Shown: positions 23,801 to 38,519, numbered from the stretch's first letter. The stretch: DNA of 64,000 bases from Callipepla californica brunnescens (GCA_023055505.1 JALIRH010000004.1:16487368-16551367); one strand, 5' to 3'. Made by a program: numbers and translations. Notes: generated by a model from the letters alone, not told the origin.

Positions 23801-26800
23801 ACTGAATTCAAGAAAATGGCTCTGTTTTTTTTTGTTTGTTTTTGTGTTTTGTTTTTTGTTTGTTTGGTTTTTTTTTTAATTTATGAAAGTGAAAACAGCA
23901 TTCCTAGTCTGCTACTCACTTTAGGGATCCTGAGGCTTTTATTGTATTCTGTAGTGTCTATGAGGACTTGAAGAACTTTTCCAATATATTAAAGATTATT
24001 CTCCTTCTTTAAATAGAATTGAAAAAGAAATAAAACCCAGCTGCGTCTGCTCTCTCCAGAAGCAAGGGACATGCTGAGGTGGTCTCTGCTGCTATTTTTG
24101 TGCACCAGTCCTGACCAAGGGGGAGTGAGAACAGTGCAAACCTGTCGGGAGAGGCTGTGGTACATCTGTCTCTTCTCATTACTGATCCTGCAGACAAAAG
24201 GATGCTGCCATTAACCTCTACAGCCTTACAGCCTCCAGCCCAGGGCCTGCCTTCAGGAAAGAGATCTGTTGTGGAAGCACCAGCTCTGCTGGGGCCTCAG
24301 GCATGTGAGTGCCATCTCTTTTTCAGCCTACAGTACACAGCACCTTATGGCCATTGCCTGGCATGGTGCTGGATCACCATAGAGGGACCCATTAGTTCTC
24401 TGGCAGGAGATGAGACTAATTCTGTGACAGAAATAATATAGGAGGTTTCTTGGACAGAAGAATCCCTGCTGTGAACTCATTTGGTCACAGGATATTGTAT
24501 ATTTTCATGTGAGTCCCTGTCATGATGCCAGACTAGGTGTCACCACCCACCAACTGAGCAATGATCTGAGCTGCTGCAGGTATCAAGTCCCCAGTAGTAC
24601 CGAATGCTTTGATAGCCACAGTCCTTCAGGGCCAGTTAGTGCATCAAAGCCATCTGTTGAAAAAGTTGAATTCCTGCATGTCTCTCTGTTCCTCTCCCAG
24701 TGCCCTTTTGATGGCATGAAGGCATCATTGCAATCCCTGTCACGTCATTGCTCTTTTTTATTCTAAGGAAATTTACATGGTGAATTAGAATCTGCCTGTG
24801 AAGATATTCATCCGCTTCTTCATCTTACAGCAGTCACCTGTGGTCACAACCCCGTGTAGTACCACAGCTGGTGGCTGCTTTGTCACAGAACAGACAATTG
24901 AAGTCTAAGCTGGAGACATAGCAGTAGGAAGAGCTGTGCTATAGAAAGGCAGGTCCAGATTTGAAATAAGTGTTGCTATACATAAAACCAGCATGTCTTG
25001 AGCTGTAACATGAATTGTTGTCCCAGGAGGCCACCCTGTGCAGGTGCTATCTGCAATGATTCCTTGTCACCCTGCAGACATGATCATGCGTGGCCATGAG
25101 CACAGCAACCAGCCCACGCAGGGCATCGTGCCCAGTCCTGCATTTCTCCCAAAGCCACCTCTCCTGTCACTCCCCCAACAACACCTGCCCAGAGCCTGTG
25201 ACAAGACAGTCTGCCTTGGAGCCAGGGGTACAGATGAATCAAGCTTTTGCAGACATGCAAGTCTGAATCAGGATGATCTTGTATCCTACGTGCAGCTGTG
25301 AGCCAGAGTCTGGGGAGGGAAAGGAGCACCCACTGTGGGAGTCACTCCTGCAGTGGGGAAAAGCCAGCAAGTCCTTTCAGAGAGGTTTCAGTTGTGAGTC
25401 CAGATCCAAATCATGCCATAGTTATTGATTTCTATTATTTCTGAGGCTATCAGAGGATGCCAGTTAATTTCAGCATGCTGGGATTTTTTTCTGGGGGCAG
25501 GTGAAAACTGGGAAGCTCTGACAAGCTGCCCTTTCAGGTGTCATTCAACCTGCAGCAGCACTTTATATCTGGATAGCACTGCGTAAACACCGCTGAGTCA
25601 AACCAGAGATTGTATTTGGTCTCTGACAAGTCTGTCTCATTTTCTAACTTTGTGACATGAGCTATGCTGATGCACAAGTGGGAAGCAAATATGGCGAGTA
25701 TATAAACAAAATAGGCAATATGAGTCAGATCCAACATTCAGTCCCTGGAAAGATGCCACATATTCTCAGGATTATGCTGTGGAGATCAGCAAGTTTTGCT
25801 GGGTTCTGTGCTGAGTTAGAGGTAAAAAGAAGAAGAGCTGGAATCCTGCATGTTGGTCAAAGGAGCAGAAGGCACAAGCCTTTATGGTCACTAGCAAAAG
25901 GCTCTGCCCTGTGTACAGAACGAAGGGCAAGAAATGCATCACCTTCTCAAAATTTAATAATGACTTTTTCTTCTTCCTCCCACAAAATGCCCTTTGTGGG
26001 ACGTGCAATCACGAGTCACTCTAATTGGCTTTGTCTCGAGGACAAAGATTTCCTTTCTGGATTCAATCAGCAAATATGCTTCTGCATCTGCCTCTCTAAT
26101 TTGGACAAGTGACCCTCCCCTTGTCTCCACTTATCAAAGCTATAAGTTCTTCTACATAGCCTCGAGGTTTTTAACAGCTTTTAGAGACTCTTTCTTCATA
26201 AGGTGAAGTAAAATCACAGGGTATTTAAATTAATTGGAGATAATAACCCAGCAAGAGTTGAGGCTGTACTCCTTGCCGGTCTTCAGCCTGGTTAATGACC
26301 AGCCACTATCCTTCTTCATGCCTGCAGGAAGGATGTTTTAGTGTCTGGAAAATGGTACATGAGGGCCCTGACCTCATAGTGATGAGAGCATCTTTGGCAA
26401 GTCAGTCTCATTTTCTTGGCTTCCTATTGCATATTGCATTTGAAACTTCTGAATCATGTTACTAGCTGGCCAATTCTTCTGCCTGACACTTCCTTTTCCC
26501 TTTTTTTTAAATGATCTTTGATTTTTTTCATTGTTTTTAGGAAAGTGTCCTCCCTTGGCCGCTGTTACTATCGCAAGATCTACTGAGTAACACCTTCTAG
26601 CCAAAGAGCGGATCAAGACTGGCTAACTGATGCTATTGCTGTAGGCCTGCACACAAAATGTTTGCCGCACCCTCACCCTTTTGAATGAGTACAGCTGGAG
26701 GTGCATAGGATTTGCTTCAGCAAGTGCATGCAAATCAAAACCCATTTCAGCCCTTTTTCCCTTGTTCTGTCATTACTGTCAGTCTTGATCTGTAATTTGT

Positions 26801-29800
26801 GCAGGGCATCATCTCCTCAATAAATGTGATAATTTTCTGTTAATGTTTTTGCTCCGTATGACGTAAAGTCAAAGTTTGCTATTAGACATAGACCATCAAG
26901 CTGAGTGGGTCAAAAGCGTGTACAGGAACACAGCATGTCTGAAGGGTTGCAGATGATAACAAGCACATCCAAATCCCGAGGCAGTTATGAAGCATGATTC
27001 TTGAAAGCAGGAGCATTTTACCCCCTCTTTGGCTTGAGAAATGTGACCAAAGACAAAAAGGCATTTGAACCACAGGCTGCAGCACACCTCTGTGCCAAGT
27101 GATCCCTCCAGCTTCCTGGCTTTGGGGCAGCTAATGTCACCCAGAGCCAGGAGGGGAGAAAGCAAAACTCAGCATTGCCTCTCATTTTGTTTTGCCTCTG
27201 TATCTCACAAAACCCATTTCAAGGGGCGCACTGGGATCTCTTGCCCATCACTGCAGCGCTGGAGATGTTGCTGGACTTCATTGCAGAAGGCTCTTAGCAG
27301 ACCCATTGACTGCACCCTTCGGCTTAGCATGTAGTCCTTTCATGCTGTTCTTTTATTACTTTAAGGCTGTTCCTGTCTCTCCAGAGAACAGTGCTTCTTT
27401 GATATGAAATTGATAGCAGTGACAGCTATGATTATCATCTTCTCTTCTTTTGATAATTTATATTACTTTGGTGTTTATTCACCTGTCATGGCTTACTGAT
27501 AGAGAATTCACCTCCACGATGAGTCTGCCTTCAGTCCTTCCCCATAATAGTCACAGTCTGTTTCAAGCCAGGTTTGAAATGTAGAATGTTAGTTGCAGTG
27601 GGTTTTTTTGAATACTCCTTTGAAATCGCTGTTGTCATATTGTTACACAGAGTAAGTAAGAAGGAAAAACAAAAACACCAACATTCAAACCCAGAGCTAA
27701 TGCAATTCCTCCAGTAGCTGGGATCTGAAAGCTAAGCTATGAGAATAACTAACACAGATGTTGCAGGCAAAGGTCAGGTTTACTTTGCCTAGCTTAGCCC
27801 TACAGTGCAAAGGGTTCAAACCAGATATTCTTCTAGAATTAAACTGGAGGAACCTCTGCATGCCCTGCAGAGCACAGCCCAGTATAGTGAGTGGAGTGGG
27901 ACTGCTGCAGACAAGAGTGTTCCATGATCCTCTTGCTCTATTTTTGTCTTTCTTCACAAAAATGCACCACAAATTAAATTAAAAAACGCTAAGAAGGGCA
28001 AAGAGAAAAAAAAAATGCCTAGGCAACAAGGATTGAGGAGAGATTTGAGAAGGAGTAGAGGAAGCCAGACCTGTAAAATCTGAGTGATTTTGAGGGGTGA
28101 GGGGAGAAACTCGTTTGGAGATTGTAAACACTTCACAACAGTAGCCATGAGGGAGGGAATTAATCACACCCTCGTAAGACAATAAAACAACAGAAAGAGC
28201 CGGTGCTGAGGAAGGAAAACTATGAGCAACCTTTGCTCTAAGAGTAGCTGATGCCTGGAGGTCAGAGCAGAAGTTAGGGGTGCTGGCACTACCACGCTCC
28301 TTCTTGCACCCCTCCCTCCCTGCTGCCCTGTGCTTTCAGTGGGCTGTGTCAGGGTAAGATTTGTTTTTGCGGGACAGCAAACTGCAGGGCAGCTTTTCAA
28401 GGAAATGGATGGGAAAGACAAAGCGAGAAACCATCCTCTGAGGGGACATCCATTTTGCAGCTGTCTGCCACCAGAAGTAGATTCCCCAGGAGCAGGACAG
28501 CATAAAGGGGTCCGTCTCTCCCACCTGGCAGAAACACGGACACGGTGCTGCAGGCAGCTCTGCTTGCATTGGTGGCTCCAGCACTGCCTTGTCTCTGTCA
28601 GCATGGGGACAGCCTAGCTGTAATTGCATCCTGCACCACAGGGAAGGCTGCTTCCCTCGCAGTAAAGCTGCGTGCAGCTGAGGGCAGGCAGCATAAGGAG
28701 ATTATCTGCCTACGGAGTAAACAGACCTCTCACTCACACTCAGATTCGGCAGGTGAGTTTATCTGGCTGCATTGACACCACTCAAACTACGTGGTGGTAC
28801 TCCCCAGGACATGCCTGGAGAAGCCCAGTCTGAGCATCAGTCATTTGCACTGCCATAAGGGGAATCACCTTGGCCTGAGAGGTTTCTCGGCCACGGGCAA
28901 AGTCAGCGGCAGCCCAAGCTGTTCTCTCTGTGAAATGAACATGTGCCACAGTATCTGGGATGCAAATAAACCCTACCTTCCTCTAATTAACACTTCATGC
29001 AAGACTCCAGAGCATTTGTAGGCTGTAAAACAAATACTTAAAGCTGATTTCCTCCAACCATTTGGAGACAGAGCTCTTTCCAGAACAGCAGCCTGAGCCA
29101 CCTTGCAAGGGAGACGTGGATATTGCAGTGAATCTGTCTTACTATAAGGCATTTGTGTCCTCCCAAGTGCATCCACTTTCTGTTACTGTAGAAAAATAGT
29201 AACACGGTCCAATAATGCTTTGGTATCCTCTGCAAAGCAATGCATCTGCACATGAGGTGAGGCATGCTCATTGCCCCCAGTGAGGTTTAATTAGTATTTA
29301 TTGTGTACATACCTAAGGCACTACTGAATTAATCTGGGAAAAATGGATGATGCTGTGAGGTGATTGTGACTGGAATTAGTCACTGCTGCTTTTACTTACT
29401 TTTAAACAAATGTTTCCGTGTTTTAGCATGAATATTAATGCTTTGGGTTTGATTTTGTTTGCAGGAAAGAAAAGTCGCTCTGTTCTTTAGTGAGCACCAA
29501 AATCACAAATTGCTTCAAGTGAATCACCACTTTCTACACCTTTGACGCATGAAAAATGCCCACAGCATTCTGCGTGTCAGACGTTCCCTGTGTTTTTACC
29601 CACTGAACTGGGTACCTCTGCCCTTGAAGGTGCAGGAGCTTCTTTGTGAAGCCAAGAGGTCTGTCCGCTCACAGCAGAGCAGAGGCACACCTGGGCCCTG
29701 TGTGTCCCTGAGTGGAAGCACTGGGCCGCTCTTGGTAGCTACAAACACTTGGGAAACCTCAAAGCAAAGGTCTGTGTTATCTAATGAGTCCCAAGTGATC

Positions 29801-31385
29801 TTAATTGGCAGTTTTGAGATGTTGCTGCCTCAGACATGCGTCCTATTACACGCAGATAAGGCTAAGACATTTCTTACGTATTTTCTTGCTCTTCCTTCAT
29901 CATTTTTAAATGACAAGCAGTGAACGTGTGCTCAAGCTGTATCTAATGAGACTGATCTTTGACTCATCTGGCTTCTCCCAGAGGCCCCTTCCCACCAGTA
30001 GCTCTAGGTGAGAGAGGTAATGAAGCATTTACCAAACCACTCCTTAAATCTGCACTGATTTCCACTAGACAGTCCTATTCATACTCCTGATGTTATGTAT
30101 GTGTTTTTTCTCCTTTGAATTAGGGTCTGGCCTGAAGCCACATGACAATAAGCAATGGAAAATGTTCCAAGAATAGATAGCTTACTATCTCTCCTTTGTC
30201 AAACAGTGCCACATGGGGAACAGACAAGTTGAAAGTAGCAGCAAATTATGTAAAATGCTTGAACAAGAATTACAAGATGTGCCAGATAATGATATATTTT
30301 TTGTTTGCAGGCTTATTCAACTCTGCAACATTAAAATGAGCCTTCGGTGGTGCTTTATCCCCCAGGATGGGGCTTTCTCAGCATGCTAACGAGCCCAGCC
30401 CCATGGTGCTCCTCCACAGGGGCCTCCACCATTCCTGCCTGATCGAACCCTGCAGTCTTGAGCAGAGCCAGAGAGGCTGTGGACTATTTTGTTTGGACCA
30501 AAGAATATGCAATATGTTCGCTGATTATTATTATTATTGTTATTAGTCATGTGTTAGAGGTCTGACAGCCAGATCTAATGTTATCTGCAGAAAGCATAGA
30601 TTTCTTTTCTAAACCATTATGAATAAGTTTTAATCCCTGAGGGATTTTGGAGTTGGCTCTATTGATATGACATTCTTGGGACAGGTGCCATTACAGTTGA
30701 ATAGATAAATTTTCAGAGGGGGTAGGGGACAACGCTGATGTTGCTTTCTGCTTGTGTGCTGGTCAGGAAACAGAGCACTATATTGCTGTACTGGGATTCA
30801 GGAAGGCAGGAAGCCCCAGTGGCATCTCCATCATTCTGCATACCCTCCATTTTTCAGTTGTCTCTGAATTTCTGAGCTCTGTTTTCCATGGATGGGTTTT
30901 CAGTCTAAATATGGCTAAAAGAGTCCACTGTCACAGTGAGACTAACTGTACCAGTTAACCTAACGCAAGACATTGCCTTCCCTCACAGTCCCTGCCTTGT
31001 TCTATTTATGACCCTCCTTCTTGTGGCTAATCAGGAGAAATGAGTACACAAATGGTGCCAGAACAGAGCAACCATTTTGCATTTCACATATATCACACAG
31101 CTTTATTTTTCTCTCACTTTTCAGCTGTTATCACAGCATTTATGAAAGGAAGGAAATGTGTGGATGATTTGTGGAGGAACAGAATGTGCCCTGAATAGAT
31201 ATGTTGGTTTCCAGTGATTGGGAGCTGCAAATGCTGCACGTGAAGTTGTGCAGGGCAGTTGAGTTCAAGCATTAGCACTGGGGTAGGGGCGAGGAAGGCT
31301 TTGTACACTGGCAGGGCTCCTTGAGCTTTGCTTTTTAAGAGGCAGTAGCTGGGATATATGTTGGTTTTTTTTCAGACTGGAGCCT
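20806..31385. other. Gene-free stretch, about 10.6 kb
   Basis: No coding exon or RNA gene is recognised. A T/G-rich tract lies at 23826-23879 and a short (ATT)n at 30524-30545. The part from about 21880 to 23450 is free of recognisable repeats and carries several compact AT-rich words, including AACAATG (SOX-like) at 23362-23368 and a TTAATTG homeodomain-like core near 23396. It could hold conserved non-coding elements. Another similar part is about 29280-29480. Confidence 0.55.
23826..23879. repeat. T/G-rich low-complexity tract
   Basis: An imperfect mix of (TTTG)n, (TTTTTG)n and T-runs. It produces a spurious phenylalanine/valine-rich frame on the plus strand. It may be the decayed complement of an A-rich retroposon tail, but no body is recognised. 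Confidence 0.8.
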
Positions 31386-31610
31386 GGTTTTAAACTAAGA
31401 CAAGGGAGATTTAGGTTAGATGTTAGGAGGGAGTTTTCACTCTGACGGTGGTGATGCACTGGAACAGGTTTCTGAGAAAGTTTGTGGATGCTCCATCCCC
31501 GGAGGCATTCAAGGCAAGGCTGGATGTGGCCCTGGGCAGCCTGCTCTAGTGGGTTGAAACTCGATGATCTTTGAGGTCCTTTTCAACCCAAGCCATTCTA
31601 TGATACTATG
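31386..31610 (+). repeat. CR1 LINE 3' end, 5'-truncated
   Basis: Plus-strand match to the avian CR1 3' region: GGTTTTAAACTAAGACAAGG at the start, TTTAGGTTAGATGTTAGGAG, then GATGCACTGGAACAGGTTTC. It continues through GATGCTCCATCCCCGGAGG and GGCTGGATGTGGCCCTGGGC, and ends TTCTATGATACTATG. The 5' truncation is typical of LINE insertion. Relative to the remembered consensus, a block of about 25 bases (the CCCTGCCCATGGCAGG segment) is missing before TTGAAACTCGATGATC. It is fairly well preserved, so younger than the CR1 at 19690. Confidence 0.93.
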
Positions 31611-34600
31611 GAGCAATGTGACAAAATAGGCAGACTGGTGTAGGGAAGGAGAAACATCAGTGCTGAGCAACTAAAGCGCCGATTTTGCAATGCCATTCAG
31701 CTGCCACATCTCAGCTCTAGGGACACATTCTTCCACATGTGCCAGCTTTCCTCGCCCCACAGCCAAGCCTGCTCATGGACTTCATGGGGATGCTGACGAC
31801 AGTGGTGAAGAAATGGGGTGCATGACATAACATTTGGATGCTGCACTGCCTCTTGCTTTCCAAAATATTTGATGGGCTTTAAGAAAGGCAAATTCATCCT
31901 GCCGGGGAGAAATGAGCAAATGATTTTCAGTCAGTGAGGATTTATTTGTTTAGTCTCTTCTCCCTTGACTGTATATTTTCATGTATTCTTTCATTTTGTT
32001 TGTTTTAAACATCAAACAACATTCACAGCTTTCTGTTTTCAGTCTCTCTTGGGCCACTAAACAACTCCCTGTAAGTCAGGCTCTGTTGCTGAGCCTGTTT
32101 GACAAAGCCACACTGCAGCAGCTTCCTGCTCCATGCTCCTGACATAAACACTTGAGTGCACAAATCTAAAGCTTCTTGTTCGCAAATAGCCAGGCACGCT
32201 GCTTTGGCAGCACCATTCGTAGCCCTCCATGCCACAATAACTGTCCTGTGCCAACGTTCAGGGGAAACAAAACCCAGCACCACAGAGCCGACAGAGCCAG
32301 GTCAAGCTAAGTTAATTTAAATGAATATTCAGGAGGTGTTTTTTGTCAGTCAGAGGTGAAAGGTTAATTGATGACAATTAGCTTCCAAAAGCAATGATTC
32401 ACACTGGTTTTGCTGCTGCTTGCTTCCCCCTGCATAGCCTTATTTACACCACTTGCTTCCTTATGCACGAGAACAGCCACGCTGGTCAGAATAAAAGCCC
32501 ACATGATACTGTAACCCTCCCAGTAACCTACAACTGGAGTTGAGGGCATGCATAGCAAACAGGGGAGGCACAAGAGTGAGCTTTCTGTACTATCTGCACT
32601 TAAATTGTGGAGACCTCTGGTACTAGAAGTTGAACCCAATTCATTGTGTTTTGCCATTAACAGATCTTTCCCTGGTTAATATGCTTGTATCTTTAAAATC
32701 ATTTCTACTTTTGATCAGAATGGTGTCTTGTGACAATGAGTATTGCAGTTCAGTTTCGGTACAGTATTAGTGTATTTTTTCTCATCACCTGTGACTATGG
32801 AATTGCAGTCCTTTTTGCTGCCTTGTCCAGTTCCCTGCTGAGATCAGGCCAACCTAAATCAAGGTGCCTGGGGCTGACAACCTTTAGACAGCCCCTAGGA
32901 TGAGGGTTGTTTCAAAGAGTTCCCACAGAACAGAGCTACAGCTTCCCTCTGCAGAAGCCATGGCAATTCCTCTCCTCCACACCATTCGCATCTAATGGTA
33001 TGGCCAACAGAAGCACTGGTTTATGGTTTCTCACATCACCTCTTGACTTCTGGCTTTGAAAATGGTGCCATGGATCCCCTTTGCAGTTCTTCTGGCTTAG
33101 AGACCAATTTAAGAAGCAGGTTATGTCCCAAAATATTCAGTTCAACAGTATTAGGTCTGGGTGAAGTCTGGTCTTGCTGATTTGTTACTGTTCTTTTCAT
33201 TCGTTTGTTCTAAAAGTTCCCCTGCATCTGAATCTGAGCAGGTTCTGCTCAGTCCCTGTATAAAATATCTGCTGTAGAAGCCTCCCTGAGCTCCTCTACC
33301 ATAAACACTGATGAAAATCTTTTTTTTATTATTATTCTTCAGTTGTTTCTCCCCTGAAGTGCCCCTTTGGCACCTCAGTCATCTGCAGGAAATGGCTGCT
33401 CTACAGTGGGCTGGCAAGCTCTGGCAGATCTCGGCCAGGGGTTCTTTAGAGGCAGAACTTCTTTTCACTGTGCATCTGATAAGATCCTAGCATGAGGGAT
33501 CTTCTCATCCTAGGCTGAGGATCCTGACATTACTGTTAGAGCCAACTGCTGTTATCTCTGTTTAGATTTTGGAGTTGTTTCTTAATAAACAATGAGGCAG
33601 ACAAAACCAACAGTAAAACTTTCCAGGTCTGATGCCTTGCAGGTGCTGGATTTGTACACAGCTGCTTTTGGGGGCTGTGTCCATCTAAGAAGTATTTCTC
33701 AGTGTTGACTGCAGCAGGGAAATGGCTGTGGGCTGCCTCTCACAGGTATCATTTTCTTCTCTGTGAAAACAGATGGAAGCAATGCATCTGCAAGCACAAA
33801 GAGCTTTTTGTGTAACTCTCTGAATGAGCACATGCATTAGAGGAATGTGATGACAATAAACTTGCTATCATCTGCCCACACAGTCCCAGTCCTGCCCTGC
33901 ACGCCCCAGAGTTTACAGCCAAGCTCCTTTGGCAGCAGTGACACTGAGCTGCAGACATGATGCCAAATGCAGCAATGGGACAGCATGGGATGCAGGATGC
34001 TTGGTGCCAGCTGGGCTGGGAAGAGCTGCTCTTGCCTCAAATGCTGCAGAAAGGTTTTGGTGTCACTGGGTCAGCTGTACCTGTCAACACACCTCTGTGA
34101 AAGCAACGCCATCACATTCACAGCTTCAGAGGCAGCCTCATAAATCACTGTGCTCAGCTCATCAGGTTATGGGTGTTACTGATGGACTTCCAATGAGGGA
34201 TCTGCTGGAAATGCGTCAGACTGAGTTGGACCCACTATCAGAGCAGTCCATCGAGGACAGAAAGTGCTGCCCCCCAACATCAAATAAACAGCACCTGCAC
34301 AACCATTCAGATTCACAGATGAGTCCATTCAAGGAAAACTGAATTTGACAGTTTAAGAGCTAATTTAATGTTGTTGTGATCATCTGGCAATGGAGGTTAA
34401 AACAAGACTGGAAATACATGATAACATTGGCAAGGGAATGCTGAAATCTCATAGATTTTGCAAGACCAGAGGGGGGTCACAGTAATAAGTCTTCAGAAGG
34501 CTGACAGAAGAATAAACAGTTTTGTTTTTTTTATGTCTTCACAAGAAAGTAAATAGATAATTTACAAAATAGAGGGTACGGAAAAGCAGATCTAGACTGC

Positions 34601-35904
34601 TGTCACACCATAATCAAGGTTTAACCTTCAATATCACAATGTAAAATTGTACTTTGGCAGTAAAGTCACCTCCATCAGGTTACACAGTGCAAAGCAATGT
34701 GTACATCTTCAGTGTAGCACATGAGAAAAAAGTGTGCAGTCAGTGCCAGGTTTCTGAGCAGTGAGTGCCATGTGGTGCTGCCAGAAAAGCCCCACCAACA
34801 TCACGTGGTTCACACATTGAGGAATGGATAACTGGGAAAGAATTAGAGAATTGGGATAATTGCTTGCTTTCATGAGAAAGATTATATTTCAGAAAGGATA
34901 AAGGGGAAAAAAAAAAAGAGATGCATTTAACTAAAGCTAGTCATTTTTTTCTGGACTTTGGGCAGGCATACAAGTATGCACCATGCCCCATAGATCATAA
35001 CCTCTTTTATTATTAATAATGCATTCCAAATTTGTTTATAAGGACTTTACTGAGCTTATGTATACATAAGAGATAAGTTAGATACCAGGAATAGATTGTC
35101 ATAGAGATGGTATGTCTAACTGTGCAAAAATAATTAGTCTAGAGCATGAGCCCTTGTTTCTGTCAGCTCCATGGATGTGACATGAGCAGGGTGTTGGAGC
35201 TGCTCCATACTATTCATCACTGCTGGGCAATGTGGCACATTTTACTTTTCAGATTTTTACATTCACACTTCCTCGTGTGTGGTGGTGCAGTGTCAGTACA
35301 GAAAGAGGAGTTTGGGTTATCCTATAACCGATCTGAGCACCAGAGGAAATAAGACGTGCTGCTAGAACAGCATCATCAAAGCACACCTGATAGCCGGATG
35401 CACTGCCTTCAAAAGATAGCTATCCCCGAGTGGTTTTATTTTTCATACTTTCATTTAATCAGTCTTGGCTGATTATCCCTAAGTGCTGGAGAGAAACCTA
35501 TCTCACATATTCATGCATGAAATTTGCTTTGGCAGGGCAGACAAAATCAGCAGAAGCAGCTATTTCCCTGCCTCCAGAGGTGCAGAGGCTGTGCTGAATG
35601 GAGAGCTGAGATCATCACTTTGGGGCTGAGCAGGTGAGGTGACCTGTCACAGCAGGGTGGCCACTCCCTGGCTCATGCCCCCACGTGCCCAGCACTCCCA
35701 ACAGCCATCCAGCAAAGTCAGGCTGGCAGTGAGGAGGCAGGCGTGGATGCTGTGAGAGCTGGAGCTGCAGAACTGTGCTGAGATGGCTCGGGGCCCAGAG
35801 CTGTTTTCTCCTGAGCTGAAGAGCAGAGAAATCTGACAGCCCTGCCAGTGACTGAGAACTTCAAGATGGGAGAGGATTTGGGAAACTGCCCTGAAAAAGT
35901 CTGC
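31611..35904. other. Gene-free stretch, about 4.3 kb
   Basis: No coding exon, RNA gene or recognised transposon. Short simple runs occur at 33320-33340 (T-run plus ATT). AT-rich parts near 34350-34720 are non-repetitive. Confidence 0.55.
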
Positions 35905-36076
35905 CTTCCAGCCTTACCACTCTTTCTGAGAAGAAATTTTTATTAGTATCCAGTCTGAACCTCCCATGGTGCAACTTTAGGCCATTAACCACTGCATTAA
36001 CCATTAGGCTATTAACCTACTGCTGATACCTGGAAGAAGAGGCCAACCTCCACTTCACTACAACACAATTCAGGGC
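35905..36076 (-). repeat. CR1 LINE fragment (diverged)
   Basis: The plus strand shows TTATTAGTATCCAGTCTGAA, CCTCCCATGGTGCAACTTTA and GGCCATTAACC, then GAAGAGGCCAACCTCCACTT and CACTACAACACAATTCAGG. This is the complement of a CR1 3' internal region. It contains a small local duplication around ATTAACCACTGCATTAACC. Neither the 3' tail nor the RT part is present, so this is an internal scrap. Confidence 0.75.
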
Positions 36077-38519
36077 AGCCCAAGAGGTCTCAGTTGTCCC
36101 ATCTCTATCTTGTGAAAGGGTTGTGGGGCCACTTACAGTCACCACAGTGAGGAGTTGTGTCTTCTCCTCCCACATATTTCATAGGAATTATAAAACTTGG
36201 GTAAGAATATGAGCTATTGGGCACAGAGAGCTGCAAATGAGCATGAAGCCAGCTAGAGGTCCAGGGCAGGAGGCACAGACCTGTGTAATCTGGTGTGACA
36301 TCATCTGTGTTGACAGCTCTCATAGAGGCTTGCCTGAGAAAGTGTAACATTCAACCCACAAAATACTGGATTTTCAGTAACGCTATAAACATGTTGCTAT
36401 GCTGATAAGTGGTGGTATATGATGATCTGATTGCATTCAAAATTATTTCCGTTTTGCCCCTAAAAGACCAGAAAAACAGCCACAGGGCCAGTTCTGTGCC
36501 TGTGGAAACATTCCCCATGTGGCTTGCCCCATGTGGGAAGTCACCATTATAATTAAAATGTGGAAAAAGAATTGCTAGTTGTCATCACTGACAAAGATAG
36601 ACAACCACCAAAGCTTGTGTCAAATAGCATCAGTTGTTAATAACACGTTTTTTTTTTTCTGAGATGATGAGTAGCAGAAGAATAATGTTTGACTAGGATT
36701 CATCTAATAGAACAGTACATGTTGTGAATAGCCTGTGTGAAGCCTTAGAGCTTTCAGGCACAAAAATCAAATTGTATCCATTTGATTTTCTAAAAGCTAA
36801 AGTTAAACAGGAATTAATAATACACTCACTGCCATCACAGATGAATGATAGAAGTCAAACAGGGCTACAGCATAGGTTCAGAGATCCTAGAACTTGGTCC
36901 TGAATCAGAATGAGGCAGGAGGTCAGATGTGCAGTCTGGACACCTCACTCGGGTGCATGTTCAGCAGGATAGGGCTGTGTAGGAGTTGCACAAATTCAGT
37001 GCTGCTTCGCTTCCAAGGGAAAGCATGAAGCCTGCCTGGCCCTGCATCTGGGGTCCTCGGGGTGTTCCCTGCTGTACAACACACTCTGCTTCCTTGGGTC
37101 CAGCTGAGCTCCTGAGTTAGGTACTGCTGAATTTCGTGCACTGACTGTGTGCTGTGTAAAAATTGTATTTTTCCAAGGTTTTGCAAATATCAGTTTCACT
37201 AAATGTCTTTCTACTAGGAGGAAGCATTGAGGATTTACTGTTGCTAGCCTGTTCATGCTTCATACAGTTGCATCACATCCTTCTTACTCATTTTCTTTGT
37301 AAAATAGACAGTTTCTGTTTCTTAAGTGTCTTTCTATAGAAGTCTCCCCATGCCTTTACCGTTTTTTGCTCTCTCTCTATACCCACTGCATTAATCTACA
37401 TCACAGCAGAAAGACACCTGCTCCTAGTTAAGGCTGTGAGGTTTTTTTCTGCTTTGTAGCTGATTTTTTTCAAGTGTGTGAAGTACACACACTTACTTGC
37501 ATAACTCGGAGTCTTGTCATGAATCATGGAGGTACGGGATGGTGCTGAGATCCAAATGAACAATCACTAGAGAGAAGGGCTGTAAGATCTAGCTTCTCTC
37601 AGAAAAATAAGAAGTCTTTCTGCTTTCCTAGTTAAAAAGACTTATCTCTTATCCTCCAGAAATGTCAGGAATTCAAGATATAGGCTAGGTAATCCCCCAG
37701 GCACACAGCCCTTGATGAATGCACCTGTGCTCTGATGCTGACAAGGATCAGGATGCTTGGTGCCAGAGGGAAAGGGCACCAGCTGCCCCAGGAGGAGATA
37801 ACGTGGGCTGGGGACACAGCTGGTGTCACTCAAACTGCAGCAGTGGCTGCATGTAGCTGCTGCTGGTCACAGTGAGGGGCTGTGGCCAGGTAGTCAGTGT
37901 GTGTCTCAGCCCCCCACATCGGTATGGGGCTGCAATGTGATGTTCTTATTCTTGCCATGAAGCCATTCACATGGGCATGGATCTGAGATTGGCTGCTGAC
38001 AAAGCCAGCTGGCCTTGAGGGGCTGTATCCCCCTGTTACTGGCGTCACAGAGAGCAGGGCAGCCTGTCCTGTAGGCTTTGTGGAACGTTTTACTCTTCTG
38101 CTAGTCAAACCATTACACAAGTCTTTTCTTGCTAGCTTTCTTGGAAATGAAGAGTTGGAAACCAGAGCTGCCTTCCTTGTATAAAACAAATCTTGAAGAC
38201 TAATGTTAGGAAAATGTTTTGCTGACACATATATTCTTAGCTTAATAACTGAAGAGAGGTGGTTGCAGATGCTTGTGTGAGAATGTGGAGTTTAAGAGAT
38301 GTTGGAGTAGGAGTGAGGAGGTGCTGGGGTCTGTAGGCTGTACTCATCCATGTAGAAATGAAGTCATCCCAGTGAGACAGAAAAGAAGATGTTTAACTCT
38401 AGTTTCTTTTTGTCCTTGTTAAAACACAAAATTTCTCCTTGCTCCAGTTTGAGATTATTTGTTTTCTGTGACATGAGATTCCTGCTCAGGTTTTAACAAA
38501 GGATGTTTGTAGCATTAAT
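36077..38519. other. Gene-free stretch, about 2.4 kb
   Basis: No coding exon, RNA gene or recognised transposon. A T-run (10 bases) lies near 36649-36658. Confidence 0.55.
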
